Below are positions 1 to 7,012 of a stretch of DNA of 36,955 nt, in pieces. How positions within the stretch are numbered: position 1 is the stretch's first letter; each line of letters starts with the position of its first letter. The stretch lies in NCBI RefSeq assembly GCF_002913745.1, contig NZ_PPCG01000070.1, positions 1 through 36,955 on the forward strand, in the 5' to 3' direction. The position numbers were made by a program, and so were the translations under genes. The notes under the pieces are model-generated. The model saw nothing but the letters and a program-made list of their open reading frames with translations. It was not told the DNA's origin and did no database searches. This stretch comes from Campylobacter concisus. GTDB taxonomy: Bacteria; Campylobacterota; Campylobacteria; Campylobacterales; Campylobacteraceae.

Positions 1-65
1 CATTTCGATAAAATCCTTAATCGTTCTTTTATCGTAAAAAAGACAATTTGATATAAGGAAAAACA

Positions 66-1886
66 ATGAGCGATATCATCGCATACAAACTAAATGGCGA
101 AATAGTCGATACTCAAAGTATCGCAGGGCGTGAGAGTAGTGCTGAGCCTATCTATTTTGACAACTCAAAAGAGGCACTACACGTTATCAGACACTCCTGT
201 GCGCACCTCATGGCACAAGCTATCAAATCACTCTATCCAAAGGCGAAATTCTTTGTCGGACCAAACGTAGAAGATGGATTTTATTATGATTTTAGAGTTG
301 ATGATGAGGGCACGAAGCTAGGTGAGAGCGATCTAGCAGCGATCGAAGATAAGATGAAAGAACTTGCTGAGAAGAAATTTGACATCGTTAAAACCTGCTC
401 AACTAAAGCTAATATGAGTGAGAAATTTAAAAACGACGATCTAAAACAAGAGGTCTTAAAAAGAATTCCAGATGGCGAAGTGAGCAGCTACGCGCAAGGC
501 GATTTTGAGGACCTTTGCCGCGGACCACACGTGCCAAATACTAAATTTTTAAAATTCTTCAAGCTTACACGCGTGGCTGGGGCATATCTTGGCGGCGATG
601 AGAACCGTGAGATGCTAACTAGAATTTACGGCACAGCTTATGCAGACAAAGAGAGCCTAAAAGAGCACATCCGCATCATCGAAGAGGCTAAAAAGCGCGA
701 TCACAGAAAGCTTGGCGTCGAGATGAAGCTATTTACATTTGATGAAGAAGTGGGCGGCGGTTTGCCTATCTGGCTGCCAAATGGCGGACGCTTGAGATCA
801 AAACTAGAGCAGCTCTTATACAAAGCTCACAGAGACCGTGGCTACGAGCCAGTGCGAGGTCCTGAGCTTTTAAAGGCTGACGTGTGGAGAAGAAGCGGCC
901 ACTACGCAAACTACAAAGAAAATATGTACTTTACAACGATCGATGAGACAGAGTATGGCATCAAGCCGATGAACTGCGTTGGTCACATCAAAGTTTATCA
1001 AAGCGATATCCGCTCTTACCGCGACTTACCGCTTAAATTTTTCGAGTATGGCGTCGTGCACCGCCATGAAAAAAGCGGCGTGCTTCACGGACTTTTCAGG
1101 GTTAGAGAATTTGCACAAGATGACTCACATATCTTTTGTATGCCAAGCCAGATCAAAGAAAATATCTTAGAAATTTTAAAATTTGCTGGCAAGATAATGG
1201 AGAATTTTGGCTTCCACTATGAGATGGAGATATCAACCAAACCAGCCAAAGCGATAGGTGGCGATGAAATTTGGGAAACTGCTACAAAAGCACTAAAAGA
1301 AGCTCTTGATGAAAATGGCTTTAAATACGGCATCGACGAGGGCGGCGGCGCATTTTATGGACCAAAAATCGACATTAAGATCACTGATGCACTTAAGAGA
1401 AAGTGGCAGTGCGGCACGATACAAGTCGATTTTAACTTGCCAGAGCGCTTTGATCTAGGTTACATCGACGCAAATAACGAAAGACAGCGCCCTGTAATGC
1501 TTCACAGAGCACTGCTTGGTAGTTTTGAGAGATTTATAGGAATTTTACTTGAGCACACTGCTGGCGAGCTACCATTTTTCATAGCTCCTACACAAGTCGT
1601 CATCGTGCCTATTAGCGACGCGCATTTAGACTACGCAAAAGAAATTTCACGCGAGCTAAGAAAGATCAACGTCGATAGCGAGATCGCAAGTAAAAATGAG
1701 AGTTTAAATAAGAGAATAAGAACGGCAGAAAAACAAAGGGTGCCTATGATAGTCGTGCTAGGAGACAACGAAGTAGCGAACAAGAGCGTTGCGTTGCGCG
1801 ACAGGCAGGCTAGGACGCAGAGCGATATGAGCTTGGCGGAATTTATAAATTTAACGAAGGAGAAACTTAGTGAGGTACATTTTTGA
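66..1886 (+). CDS. thrS: Threonyl-tRNA synthetase
   Basis: Cytoplasmic class II synthetase that charges tRNA-Thr. The 606-residue protein has a short N-terminal TGS-like region, then an editing domain with HSCAH at residues 43-47 and CRGPH near 150. The catalytic core has MNCVGH (the zinc-ligand Cys is residue 304), followed by the motif-2 stretch with RHE and an anticodon-binding domain at the C-terminus. It is somewhat shorter than the roughly 640-residue E. coli enzyme, mostly in the TGS region, which I recall as normal for Campylobacter. The ATG is preceded by AAGGAAAAAC. The stop codon overlaps the infC start, so the two are probably one transcript with coupled translation. No T-box or other leader structure is visible in the 65 bases upstream, but the leader may be cut by the window edge. 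Confidence 0.98.
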   Translation: MSDIIAYKLNGEIVDTQSIAGRESSAEPIYFDNSKEALHVIRHSCAHLMAQAIKSLYPKAKFFVGPNVEDGFYYDFRVDDEGTKLGESDLAAIEDKMKELAEKKFDIVKTCSTKANMSEKFKNDDLKQEVLKRIPDGEVSSYAQGDFEDLCRGPHVPNTKFLKFFKLTRVAGAYLGGDENREMLTRIYGTAYADKESLKEHIRIIEEAKKRDHRKLGVEMKLFTFDEEVGGGLPIWLPNGGRLRSKLEQLLYKAHRDRGYEPVRGPELLKADVWRRSGHYANYKENMYFTTIDETEYGIKPMNCVGHIKVYQSDIRSYRDLPLKFFEYGVVHRHEKSGVLHGLFRVREFAQDDSHIFCMPSQIKENILEILKFAGKIMENFGFHYEMEISTKPAKAIGGDEIWETATKALKEALDENGFKYGIDEGGGAFYGPKIDIKITDALKRKWQCGTIQVDFNLPERFDLGYIDANNERQRPVMLHRALLGSFERFIGILLEHTAGELPFFIAPTQVVIVPISDAHLDYAKEISRELRKINVDSEIASKNESLNKRIRTAEKQRVPMIVVLGDNEVANKSVALRDRQARTQSDMSLAEFINLTKEKLSEVHF

Positions 1887-2401
1887 GTAAGGAAAATGAA
1901 GTATTGCTCAATGAGGACATAAGGGCGAGAGAGGTAAGATGTGTAGGGGATGATGGCACGGCATACGGTGTCATCTCAAGAGATGAGGCTTTAGAGATCT
2001 CAAATAAGCTTGGGCTTGATCTAGTGCTTATAGCGCCAGATGCGAAGCCGCCAGTTTGCAAGATAATGGACTATGGTAAATTCCGCTATCAGCAAGAGAA
2101 AAAGCAAAAAGAGGCCAAGAAAAAGCAAAAAACCATCGAGATAAAAGAGATAAAACTCTCTGTCAAGATCGCCCAAAACGATATAAACTACAAGGTTAAA
2201 CACGCAAGCGAGTTTTTGCAAGATGGCAAACACGTTAAATTTCGTGTATTTTTAAAGGGTCGCGAGATGAGCACCCCAGAAGCTGGAGTAGCTATGCTTG
2301 AGAAGGTCTGGGAGATGATCAAAGATGAAGCTGACCGCGACAAAGAGCCTATAATAGAAGGTCGTTATGTAAATATGCTTGTAACTCCAAAAAAGGGTTA
2401 A
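1883..2401 (+). CDS. infC: Translation initiation factor IF-3
   Basis: IF-3 binds the 30S subunit, prevents premature 50S joining and proofreads start codons. The 172-residue protein starts [18 protein letters not shown] and shows the N-domain, a Lys-rich helical linker near residues 65-85 and the C-domain with a conserved KISVKI-like strand ([13 protein letters not shown]). The start is TTG, which overlaps the thrS stop as TTGA. A weak Shine-Dalgarno TGAGG lies about eight bases before it, inside thrS. In E. coli infC also uses a rare start (AUU) as part of autoregulation by IF-3. A non-ATG start here fits the same logic, though that is inference. Transcription probably ends at the hairpin just after the stop. 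Confidence 0.96.
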   Translation: MSKENEVLLNEDIRAREVRCVGDDGTAYGVISRDEALEISNKLGLDLVLIAPDAKPPVCKIMDYGKFRYQQEKKQKEAKKKQKTIEIKEIKLSVKIAQNDINYKVKHASEFLQDGKHVKFRVFLKGREMSTPEAGVAMLEKVWEMIKDEADRDKEPIIEGRYVNMLVTPKKG

Positions 2402-2409
2402 ATTTTCAC

Positions 2410-2438
2410 AAAGAGCAGGCTAGGACTTGCTCTTTTTC
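2410..2438 (+). terminator. Rho-independent terminator of thrS-infC
   Basis: AAAGAGCA (2410-2417) is perfectly repeated in inverse as TGCTCTTT (2428-2435) around a 10-base loop, and the right arm runs straight into a T tract. It lies nine bases after the infC stop. Confidence 0.8.
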
Positions 2439-2559
2439 ATTAAATTTTTAATACAAAAACTCATAAATAACTATTTTCAAAAATTCTATCATTTTTATAT
2501 TTTCTAAATTTACGCAATGGCGTTTGTGGTTGATGTGGCTTGTGATTAAATTTTGTAGT

Positions 2560-3260
2560 ATGAATTTAGACGCGGCTTAAATTTAGTAAATTTTGATTTT
2601 TAATTGCTGGGGTTTAATACTTTGGCATCACTTGTATAGACGTTGTGCTAAAAATAATCCAGACAAATTGATTTTCTTGTGAGTTTGTAAATTTAAGTAC
2701 TTGTGAGAATGTTTTAAACCAAATTTTGTCTAATTACAGGCTAAATTTGGTAAGAAACTTGATTATTTGTAGCTTAAATTTAGCAAAATTTAATCATTTG
2801 CTATCGCTTTCGTGGGTTGCTTTGTTGAAATTTGACTTGGTAAAGCCAACTTGTTGGAGCAAATTTGAAAAGTCCTTTTGAGCTTACAAATTTTTAGCGC
2901 TTGCGTGAGTGTTTTAAGCTAATTTTCGCCTAATATCTAGCTAAATTTGGCAAGAGAAATATTGTTTTAATAATACTTTTTATGTGGTGACTAAAATTGA
3001 TTAGAAATTTGCTTATTTGTGGGTTAAATGCAGTAAATTTCAATTTTCGCTTACCAAAATTTATCCCACTTTTTTGCTGCCTCTTACGTGAGTGCTTTGC
3101 TGAAATTTGACCAAGCAAATGCTATCTAGTAGAGTAAAATTGAACTTCTTGTGAGTTTATAAATTTATGGTGCGTGTGCGAGTTTTTAGGCTAAATTTAG
3201 TAAGAAATTCGCTTGTTTGTAGTTTAAATTTATAAAGGAGAATTTAGCTGAGCTAAGCCT
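2560..3260. repeat. Degenerate ~200 bp tandem repeats, about four units
   Basis: This stretch has no plausible gene but is internally repetitive. A landmark of the form GCTTAAATTTAG / GGTTAAATGCAG / GTTTAAATTTAT recurs near 2574, 2771, 3021 and 3221. A second landmark, CTTGTGAGTTTGTAAATTTA (2676-2695), returns as GAGCTTACAAATTT (2880-2893) and CTTGTGAGTTTATAAATTTA (3148-3167). A third, GCTTTGTTGAAATTTGACTT (near 2819), returns as GCTTTGCTGAAATTTGACCA (near 3094). Spacing is about 200, 250 and 200 bases. The longer unit carries about 50 extra bases around 2955-3000. The copies are clearly diverged. I do not recognise the unit, and it has stops in every frame. Confidence 0.6.
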
Positions 3261-3261
3261 A

Positions 3262-3787
3262 AATTTACTAAATTTCATAAGCCGTTTCTTGTCAAAAAAG
3301 TGCTTTGATATCTGCTTGTGAAATTTTAGGTTTTGCTCGCTTTCTGGTAAGATTTTGTATGTCGAAGTTGCAAGTGCTATAAAAATTCCTCGTTTGCGAC
3401 ACACCTGCTACAAAGCTTCTTATTACCAAGTAGTCACGCATAGACCGCACCATTCGTGCAATCAAGCAAAATATCAACAGGATGCTCCACGGCAAAAACT
3501 TTCAATTTTACTGCTCAAACCTCGCCACTCCACCATTTGCCGCCATATCGGCTGTTTTGACAAAATTTATACTAAAAGCTCTAAAAATAGTGATCTGCTC
3601 GCCACCCTAGTAAAAAATTTAGCCAAGCTTCAAATTTATATCTGCCACGCCAGCAAAAATTTGTCAAAAAACACTCTATACAAACCGCATAAAATGCTTC
3701 AAAGCAGCGTAAATTTGATAGCCTGCTAGTAAAATTTGCCGTGCAAAAGGCAAATTCTATTTTAGCTAAAACCCCAGCCAACCCCAT
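3262..3787 (-). pseudogene. Remnant of a SUKH (SMI1/KNR4) family gene
   Basis: On the minus strand this region aligns with the intact SUKH gene at 5369-5941. Reading through stops gives GGKWWSGEV, then an in-frame TGA, then FAVEHPVDILLDCTNGAVYA, then TGA where the intact gene has Trp, then LLGNKKLCSRCVAN. The intact gene has GGKWWSGEA, FAVGDPWIFLLDCTSGAVYA and WLLEDEELCSRRVAS. A frameshift follows, and the end reads QADIKAL against QADDTAL. DNA similarity continues past the stop into TTACTAAATTT, which is shared by both 3' flanks. The upstream part is weaker (KFEAWLNF against KFELGNF). There are at least three stops and a frameshift, so it cannot make the protein. It is a decayed paralogue, probably from a duplication that now flanks gdhA on its other side. 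Confidence 0.8.
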
Positions 3788-3790
3788 ATT

Positions 3791-3823
3791 AATTTACGTC
3801 CAAATTTAGCTTGGACGTAAATT
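3791..3823 (-). terminator. Perfect 13-bp hairpin downstream of gdhA
   Basis: AATTTACGTCCAA (3791-3803) and TTGGACGTAAATT (3811-3823) form a perfect stem with a 7-base loop, starting 17 bases past the gdhA stop. No T tract follows on either strand. It may therefore be an RNA-end stabiliser or a weak terminator rather than a classic intrinsic terminator. Confidence 0.5.
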
Positions 3824-3840
3824 TACAGAGCCAAATTGGC

Positions 3841-5199
3841 CTACACATATCCTTGATCTATCATCGCATCAGCCACTTTTCTAAAGCCAGCGATATTTGA
3901 GCCAAGCACCAAGTTGCCCTCATCGCCAAACTCTTTACTTGTTTCGTAGCTTAGTTCAAAGATGTGGTTCATGATGCCATGAAGTCTGCGATCGACCTCC
4001 TCGAAGCTCCACGAAGTCATGCCAGCATTTTGCATCATCTCAAGACCACTTGTTCCTACGCCGCCAGCGTTTGCTGCTTTTGCTGGAGCAAAGTGAAAGT
4101 CTTTTTGTGCAAGCATGAAATTTATCGCATCAAGCGTGCTTGGCATGTTTGCGCCCTCAGCCACGAAGCGGCAGCCATTTGCGTAAAGCACTTTTATGTC
4201 AGCTAGGTGAAGCTCGTTTTGTGTCGCACACGGGAAGGCTCCGTCGCATGGCACATCCCAGACGCCGTTTCTACCCTCTTTATATTCGCTCACGCTTACA
4301 TATTTTGCATTTGGTCTAAATTTGGTGTATTCGCTAAGGCGAGTGCGCTTCACTTCTTTTAGCTCTTTAAGCACTGCTAGATCGATGCCCTCAGCATCAT
4401 AGACATATCCGTTTGAGTCAGAAACTGTGATAGGCAGTGCGCCTGCTTGATAGAGCTTTTCGACTGTGTAGATGGCGACATTTCCGCTACCGCTGATGCT
4501 GCATTTTTTGCCCTCAAGCGATAGACCAGCTTTTTTTAGCATGTTTTGAGTGAAATATACTAGTCCGTATCCAGTAGCCTCTGTGCGCGCTAGACTGCCG
4601 CCCCAGTTTAGCCCCTTGCCAGTTAGGATACCATCAAATCTGCCAGTTAGCTTTTTATACTGGCCAAACATATAGCCGATCTCTCTAGCGCCAACGCCGA
4701 TGTCGCCTGCTGGCACATCCACGGTGTTGCCGATGTGGCGATATAGCTCGCTCATAAATGCTTGGCAAAAGCGCATTATCTCGCCCTCGCTCTTGCCCTT
4801 TGGGTCAAAGGTACTGCCGCCTTTTGCGCCGCCGATATTTACGCCAGTGAGCGAGTTTTTGAAAATTTGCTCAAATCCAAGAAATTTTAGCACGCCAAGA
4901 TCGACGCTTGGGTGGAGCCTTAGACCGCCCTTGTATGGGCCAACAGCTGAGTTAAATTGCACGCGGTAGCCGTTATTTACCTTTGGTCTGCCATCGTCGC
5001 CTGTGTATGTCACGCGAAAGATCACCGTGCGCTCAGGGATGACGATGCGCTCTAGGATCGCGTGTTTTTGGTACTTGCTCTCTCTTTTGATAAGCGGCTC
5101 TAGGCTGTTTAAAACCTCAGTCGCAGCTTGGACAAAGACACCTTGACCTGGGTTGGTCTTCTTTATCCACTCCATCGTTTGTTCGATGTACTCGCTCAT
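3841..5199 (-). CDS. gdhA: Glutamate dehydrogenase (NADP type)
   Basis: Interconverts 2-oxoglutarate plus ammonia and glutamate in the cytoplasm, the low-affinity ammonia assimilation route. The length of 452 residues is typical of hexameric bacterial GDH. Substrate-binding PYKGGLRLHPSV lies near residues 88-99 and the catalytic-lysine motif GGAKGGSTFDPKG near 123-135. The Rossmann fingerprint SGSGNVAIY lies near 235, with ANAGGVGTSGLEM toward the C-terminus. The ATG is preceded by AAAGGAGCAAAA. A possible -10 box (TAATAT, minus strand, 5231-5236) lies about 32 bases upstream. It stands between an intact SUKH gene upstream and a dead SUKH copy downstream. The size and fold family point to the NADPH-dependent biosynthetic class, but cofactor choice is not proven by sequence alone. 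Confidence 0.97.
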   Translation of the reverse strand: MSEYIEQTMEWIKKTNPGQGVFVQAATEVLNSLEPLIKRESKYQKHAILERIVIPERTVIFRVTYTGDDGRPKVNNGYRVQFNSAVGPYKGGLRLHPSVDLGVLKFLGFEQIFKNSLTGVNIGGAKGGSTFDPKGKSEGEIMRFCQAFMSELYRHIGNTVDVPAGDIGVGAREIGYMFGQYKKLTGRFDGILTGKGLNWGGSLARTEATGYGLVYFTQNMLKKAGLSLEGKKCSISGSGNVAIYTVEKLYQAGALPITVSDSNGYVYDAEGIDLAVLKELKEVKRTRLSEYTKFRPNAKYVSVSEYKEGRNGVWDVPCDGAFPCATQNELHLADIKVLYANGCRFVAEGANMPSTLDAINFMLAQKDFHFAPAKAANAGGVGTSGLEMMQNAGMTSWSFEEVDRRLHGIMNHIFELSYETSKEFGDEGNLVLGSNIAGFRKVADAMIDQGYV

Positions 5200-5368
5200 T
5201 TTTGCTCCTTTTTCCTTTTTTTGTAGTTAAATATTAGCTCGGCTAGAAAAAATTTTTATTTAAATATATTTTAATATTTTTATTTTGGGCAATGAGTGTT
5301 ACATATCGAAACTAAATTTATAAAAAGTGGTTTTTGCTTTGATTGCTAGGATAAATTTATAAAATTTA

Positions 5369-5941
5369 CTAAATTTGCGCCATCTCTTGCCAAAAATCAA
5401 GTGCTGTGTCGTCTGCTTGGACAAAATTTAGTATTTGCTGGGCTGATGGCATGGCTTCGCCGTTTAGTCTTGCTATATAGGTGCTGGCAAGCGCTACGAA
5501 AAATTTTTCAAAGTCGCTTGCAACGCGCCTGCTGCAAAGCTCCTCATCTTCAAGTAGCCACGCATATACCGCACCACTCGTGCAATCAAGCAAAAATATC
5601 CACGGATCGCCCACGGCAAAAACTATCAAATTTGCTGGGCGAGCCTCGCCACTCCACCATTTGCCGCCAAACTCATCTACGCTGTTTAGGCGCACTAGCT
5701 CGCTTGCGTAGTCGTCTCTGGAGCCAAAACTGACATTGCAAATTTCAAAATTGCCAAGCTCAAATTTGCTTAAAAGCTTTGCAAATTTGGCTGGGAAATT
5801 TACACCAAGGCTCTTTTGTGCTTGCATAAGCGCCGAAGCGTCCTTTTGCGGCAAAAGTCTCATACCAGTTATGCCCTCTTGCTCTAGTGGCAAGAAAATT
5901 TGATCTAGTTTTCTAGCGATCTCGTCTAATTTTAAAAACAT
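5369..5941 (-). CDS. SUKH superfamily (SMI1/KNR4-like) protein
   Basis: SUKH proteins are small alpha/beta domains. In bacteria many are immunity proteins against polymorphic or contact-dependent toxins, and others have unknown roles. Family-like features are LGVNFPAKFAKLL, where LP-type residues precede the first helix-to-strand turn, then NLIVFAVGDPWIFLLDC, the strand pair with the conserved G-D and Asp, and GAVYAWLLEDE. No signal peptide or membrane segment is visible. The chosen ATG at 5941 has AAGGAGCGAT directly before it. An upstream TTG would add ten residues but has no ribosome site. The protein is then 190 residues. No toxin gene is adjacent. A dead paralogue lies beyond gdhA, and a divergent propeller-like gene starts 89 bases upstream. 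The family call is by eye. Confidence 0.75.
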   Translation of the reverse strand: MFLKLDEIARKLDQIFLPLEQEGITGMRLLPQKDASALMQAQKSLGVNFPAKFAKLLSKFELGNFEICNVSFGSRDDYASELVRLNSVDEFGGKWWSGEARPANLIVFAVGDPWIFLLDCTSGAVYAWLLEDEELCSRRVASDFEKFFVALASTYIARLNGEAMPSAQQILNFVQADDTALDFWQEMAQI

Positions 5942-5950
5942 ATCGCTCCT

Positions 5951-5977
5951 TAAATTTGCTAAATTTGTCAAATTTAA
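5951..5977. repeat. Three 9-bp tandem units upstream of the SUKH gene
   Basis: TAAATTTGC, TAAATTTGT and CAAATTTAA follow each other directly, placing AAATTT at 5952, 5961 and 5970, with a fourth AAATTT at 5992. They lie in the leader of the minus-strand SUKH gene and next to the divergent promoter. They could be a protein-binding array or simply the genome's general liking for AAATTT. Confidence 0.4.
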
Positions 5978-6001
5978 CCAAGCGCGCTTTTAAATTTGGG
6001 T

Positions 6002-6007
6002 TATAAT
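6002..6007 (+). promoter_or_regulatory. -10 box of the split propeller gene
   Basis: Perfect TATAAT, 24 bases before the GTG start at 6031, with ribosome site AAGGAG at 6020-6025. No -35 box is evident, which is usual for Campylobacter sigma-70 promoters. Confidence 0.65.
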
Positions 6008-6030
6008 CGCCATAAATTTAAGGAGCTAGC

Positions 6031-6423
6031 GTGGTTAGATCATATCCTCTTGATATGCCTGGCGTGGAGTTTCGCGGGCACGGCGTAACCGGCATTTACG
6101 AGATGGGTGAGCGCATTGCATTTGTGCATTTTGCTTTTGGGGTGCCTAACGAGCTAGAGATAGCTCAAAAACTAACGCCAAACTACGTGCTACTAGATAC
6201 ATTTTCACGCGACTTTAGCGAGCATAAAAGATCAACGCTTACCTATAAACAAAGCGAAATTTTTATAGCTAGCAATGCGCGTTACTACCCAGAAAATGGC
6301 TACTTCGTGCTAAATACTAGATACTACAAGGGCTACATAAACTCCCCAGCAAAGCTTATAAAGATAAGCGATGGGCTGATGAGCGAGCTCGGCGTTGCTA
6401 AAGCCTGTAAAAGAGATATATAA
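6031..6423 (+). CDS. N-terminal part of a frameshifted propeller-like protein
   Basis: This 130-residue frame has a good GTG start (AAGGAG six bases upstream) but ends abruptly in VAKACKRDI. Thirty bases before its stop, the +1 frame opens and continues for 187 residues. Removing one A from AAA near 6399-6402 would read GVAKPVKEIYNDAKTYEF and give one protein of about 309 residues. The visible part is rich in short strands (YVLLDTF, IFIAS, KLIKISDG), as expected for the first blades of a beta-propeller. No signal peptide is seen. The function is unknown. It is divergent from the SUKH gene. Confidence 0.6.
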   Translation: MVRSYPLDMPGVEFRGHGVTGIYEMGERIAFVHFAFGVPNELEIAQKLTPNYVLLDTFSRDFSEHKRSTLTYKQSEIFIASNARYYPENGYFVLNTRYYKGYINSPAKLIKISDGLMSELGVAKACKRDI

Positions 6424-6958
6424 CGACGCTAAAACGTATGAATTTGATGGTTTTTGCGTGCGGATGAGCTCGCCATTTATGATGGAGTGCAAAGAAATTT
6501 TGGACAGCGCAGAGTTCAAAAGTGCGGCAAAAGATGAAAATTTAAACACTAATTTGCCGCCCAAAGAGCAGGGCGCAAGGATAGGCAAGAGCATCTGGCG
6601 ACTAAAGCTTGGCGCATATCTTTATACGCTAGTTTGCCTGCGTGATGGAGTGCTTTACTTTGGCACCGCTGGCAAGGGCGGAGATCTATACGCCGTGGAT
6701 GCAAAAAGTGGCGAGGTGATATTTAAGTTTAAAACCAGCGGCACGGAGCATTTTGTTTGGGTTGATGGTCAAATTTTGCTCGCAAACCGCAAAAACAAGC
6801 CAGTTTTGATAAGCGCTAAAGATGGCTTGCTATTAAAAGAGATAGAGTTTGAGAAATTTAGCCTTAGCGCAGATCAGATCATGCTAGTAAGCGGTGGCAG
6901 GCTCTACGCTGTGGCAAATGACGGAGCTAAAATTTACGCAGTTTGCGCGGAAATTTAG
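6395..6958 (+). CDS. C-terminal part of a frameshifted propeller-like protein (PQQ-like repeats)
   Basis: The frame continues the gene begun at 6031. The first possible start (TTG at 6395) has no ribosome site, so independent translation is unlikely. The C-terminal half carries repeats of the PQQ-like propeller type: GVLYFGTAGKGGDLYAVDAK, SGEVIFKFKTSG, QILLANRKNKPVLISAKDG and RLYAVANDGAKIYAV. Each has the pattern hydrophobic strand, G or N, LYA, D or K, SG. Such propellers usually act as protein-binding scaffolds, and nothing shows a cofactor site. The gene ends at a double hairpin shared with the convergent pycA. The length and frame disruption need read-level confirmation. Confidence 0.6.
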   Translation: MLKPVKEIYNDAKTYEFDGFCVRMSSPFMMECKEILDSAEFKSAAKDENLNTNLPPKEQGARIGKSIWRLKLGAYLYTLVCLRDGVLYFGTAGKGGDLYAVDAKSGEVIFKFKTSGTEHFVWVDGQILLANRKNKPVLISAKDGLLLKEIEFEKFSLSADQIMLVSGGRLYAVANDGAKIYAVCAEI

Positions 6959-6960
6959 CC

Positions 6961-7012
6961 TTGGCGAAATTTATCGCCAAAGCCGCAATAGAGATAAAAT
7001 TATCTCTTCTTT
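6961..7012. terminator. Double hairpin between convergent genes
   Basis: TTGGCGA (6961-6967) pairs with TCGCCAA (6974-6980). AGAGATAA (6990-6997) pairs with TTATCTCT (7000-7007) and is followed on the plus strand by TCTTTTT. The second palindrome contains the pycA stop codon. It is a likely terminator for the plus-strand gene. Confidence 0.65.

Noticed and set aside
2560-3260. CRISPR array
   Set aside because: The units are about 200 bases long, diverged and without short identical repeats or spacers. No cas gene is present.
3355-3729. A 124-residue plus-strand reading frame in the gene-free stretch
   Set aside because: It is antisense to the SUKH remnant, has no ribosome site and matches the equally non-coding antisense of the intact gene.
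5401-5733. A 110-residue plus-strand reading frame
   Set aside because: Antisense shadow of the intact SUKH gene, with no start signals.
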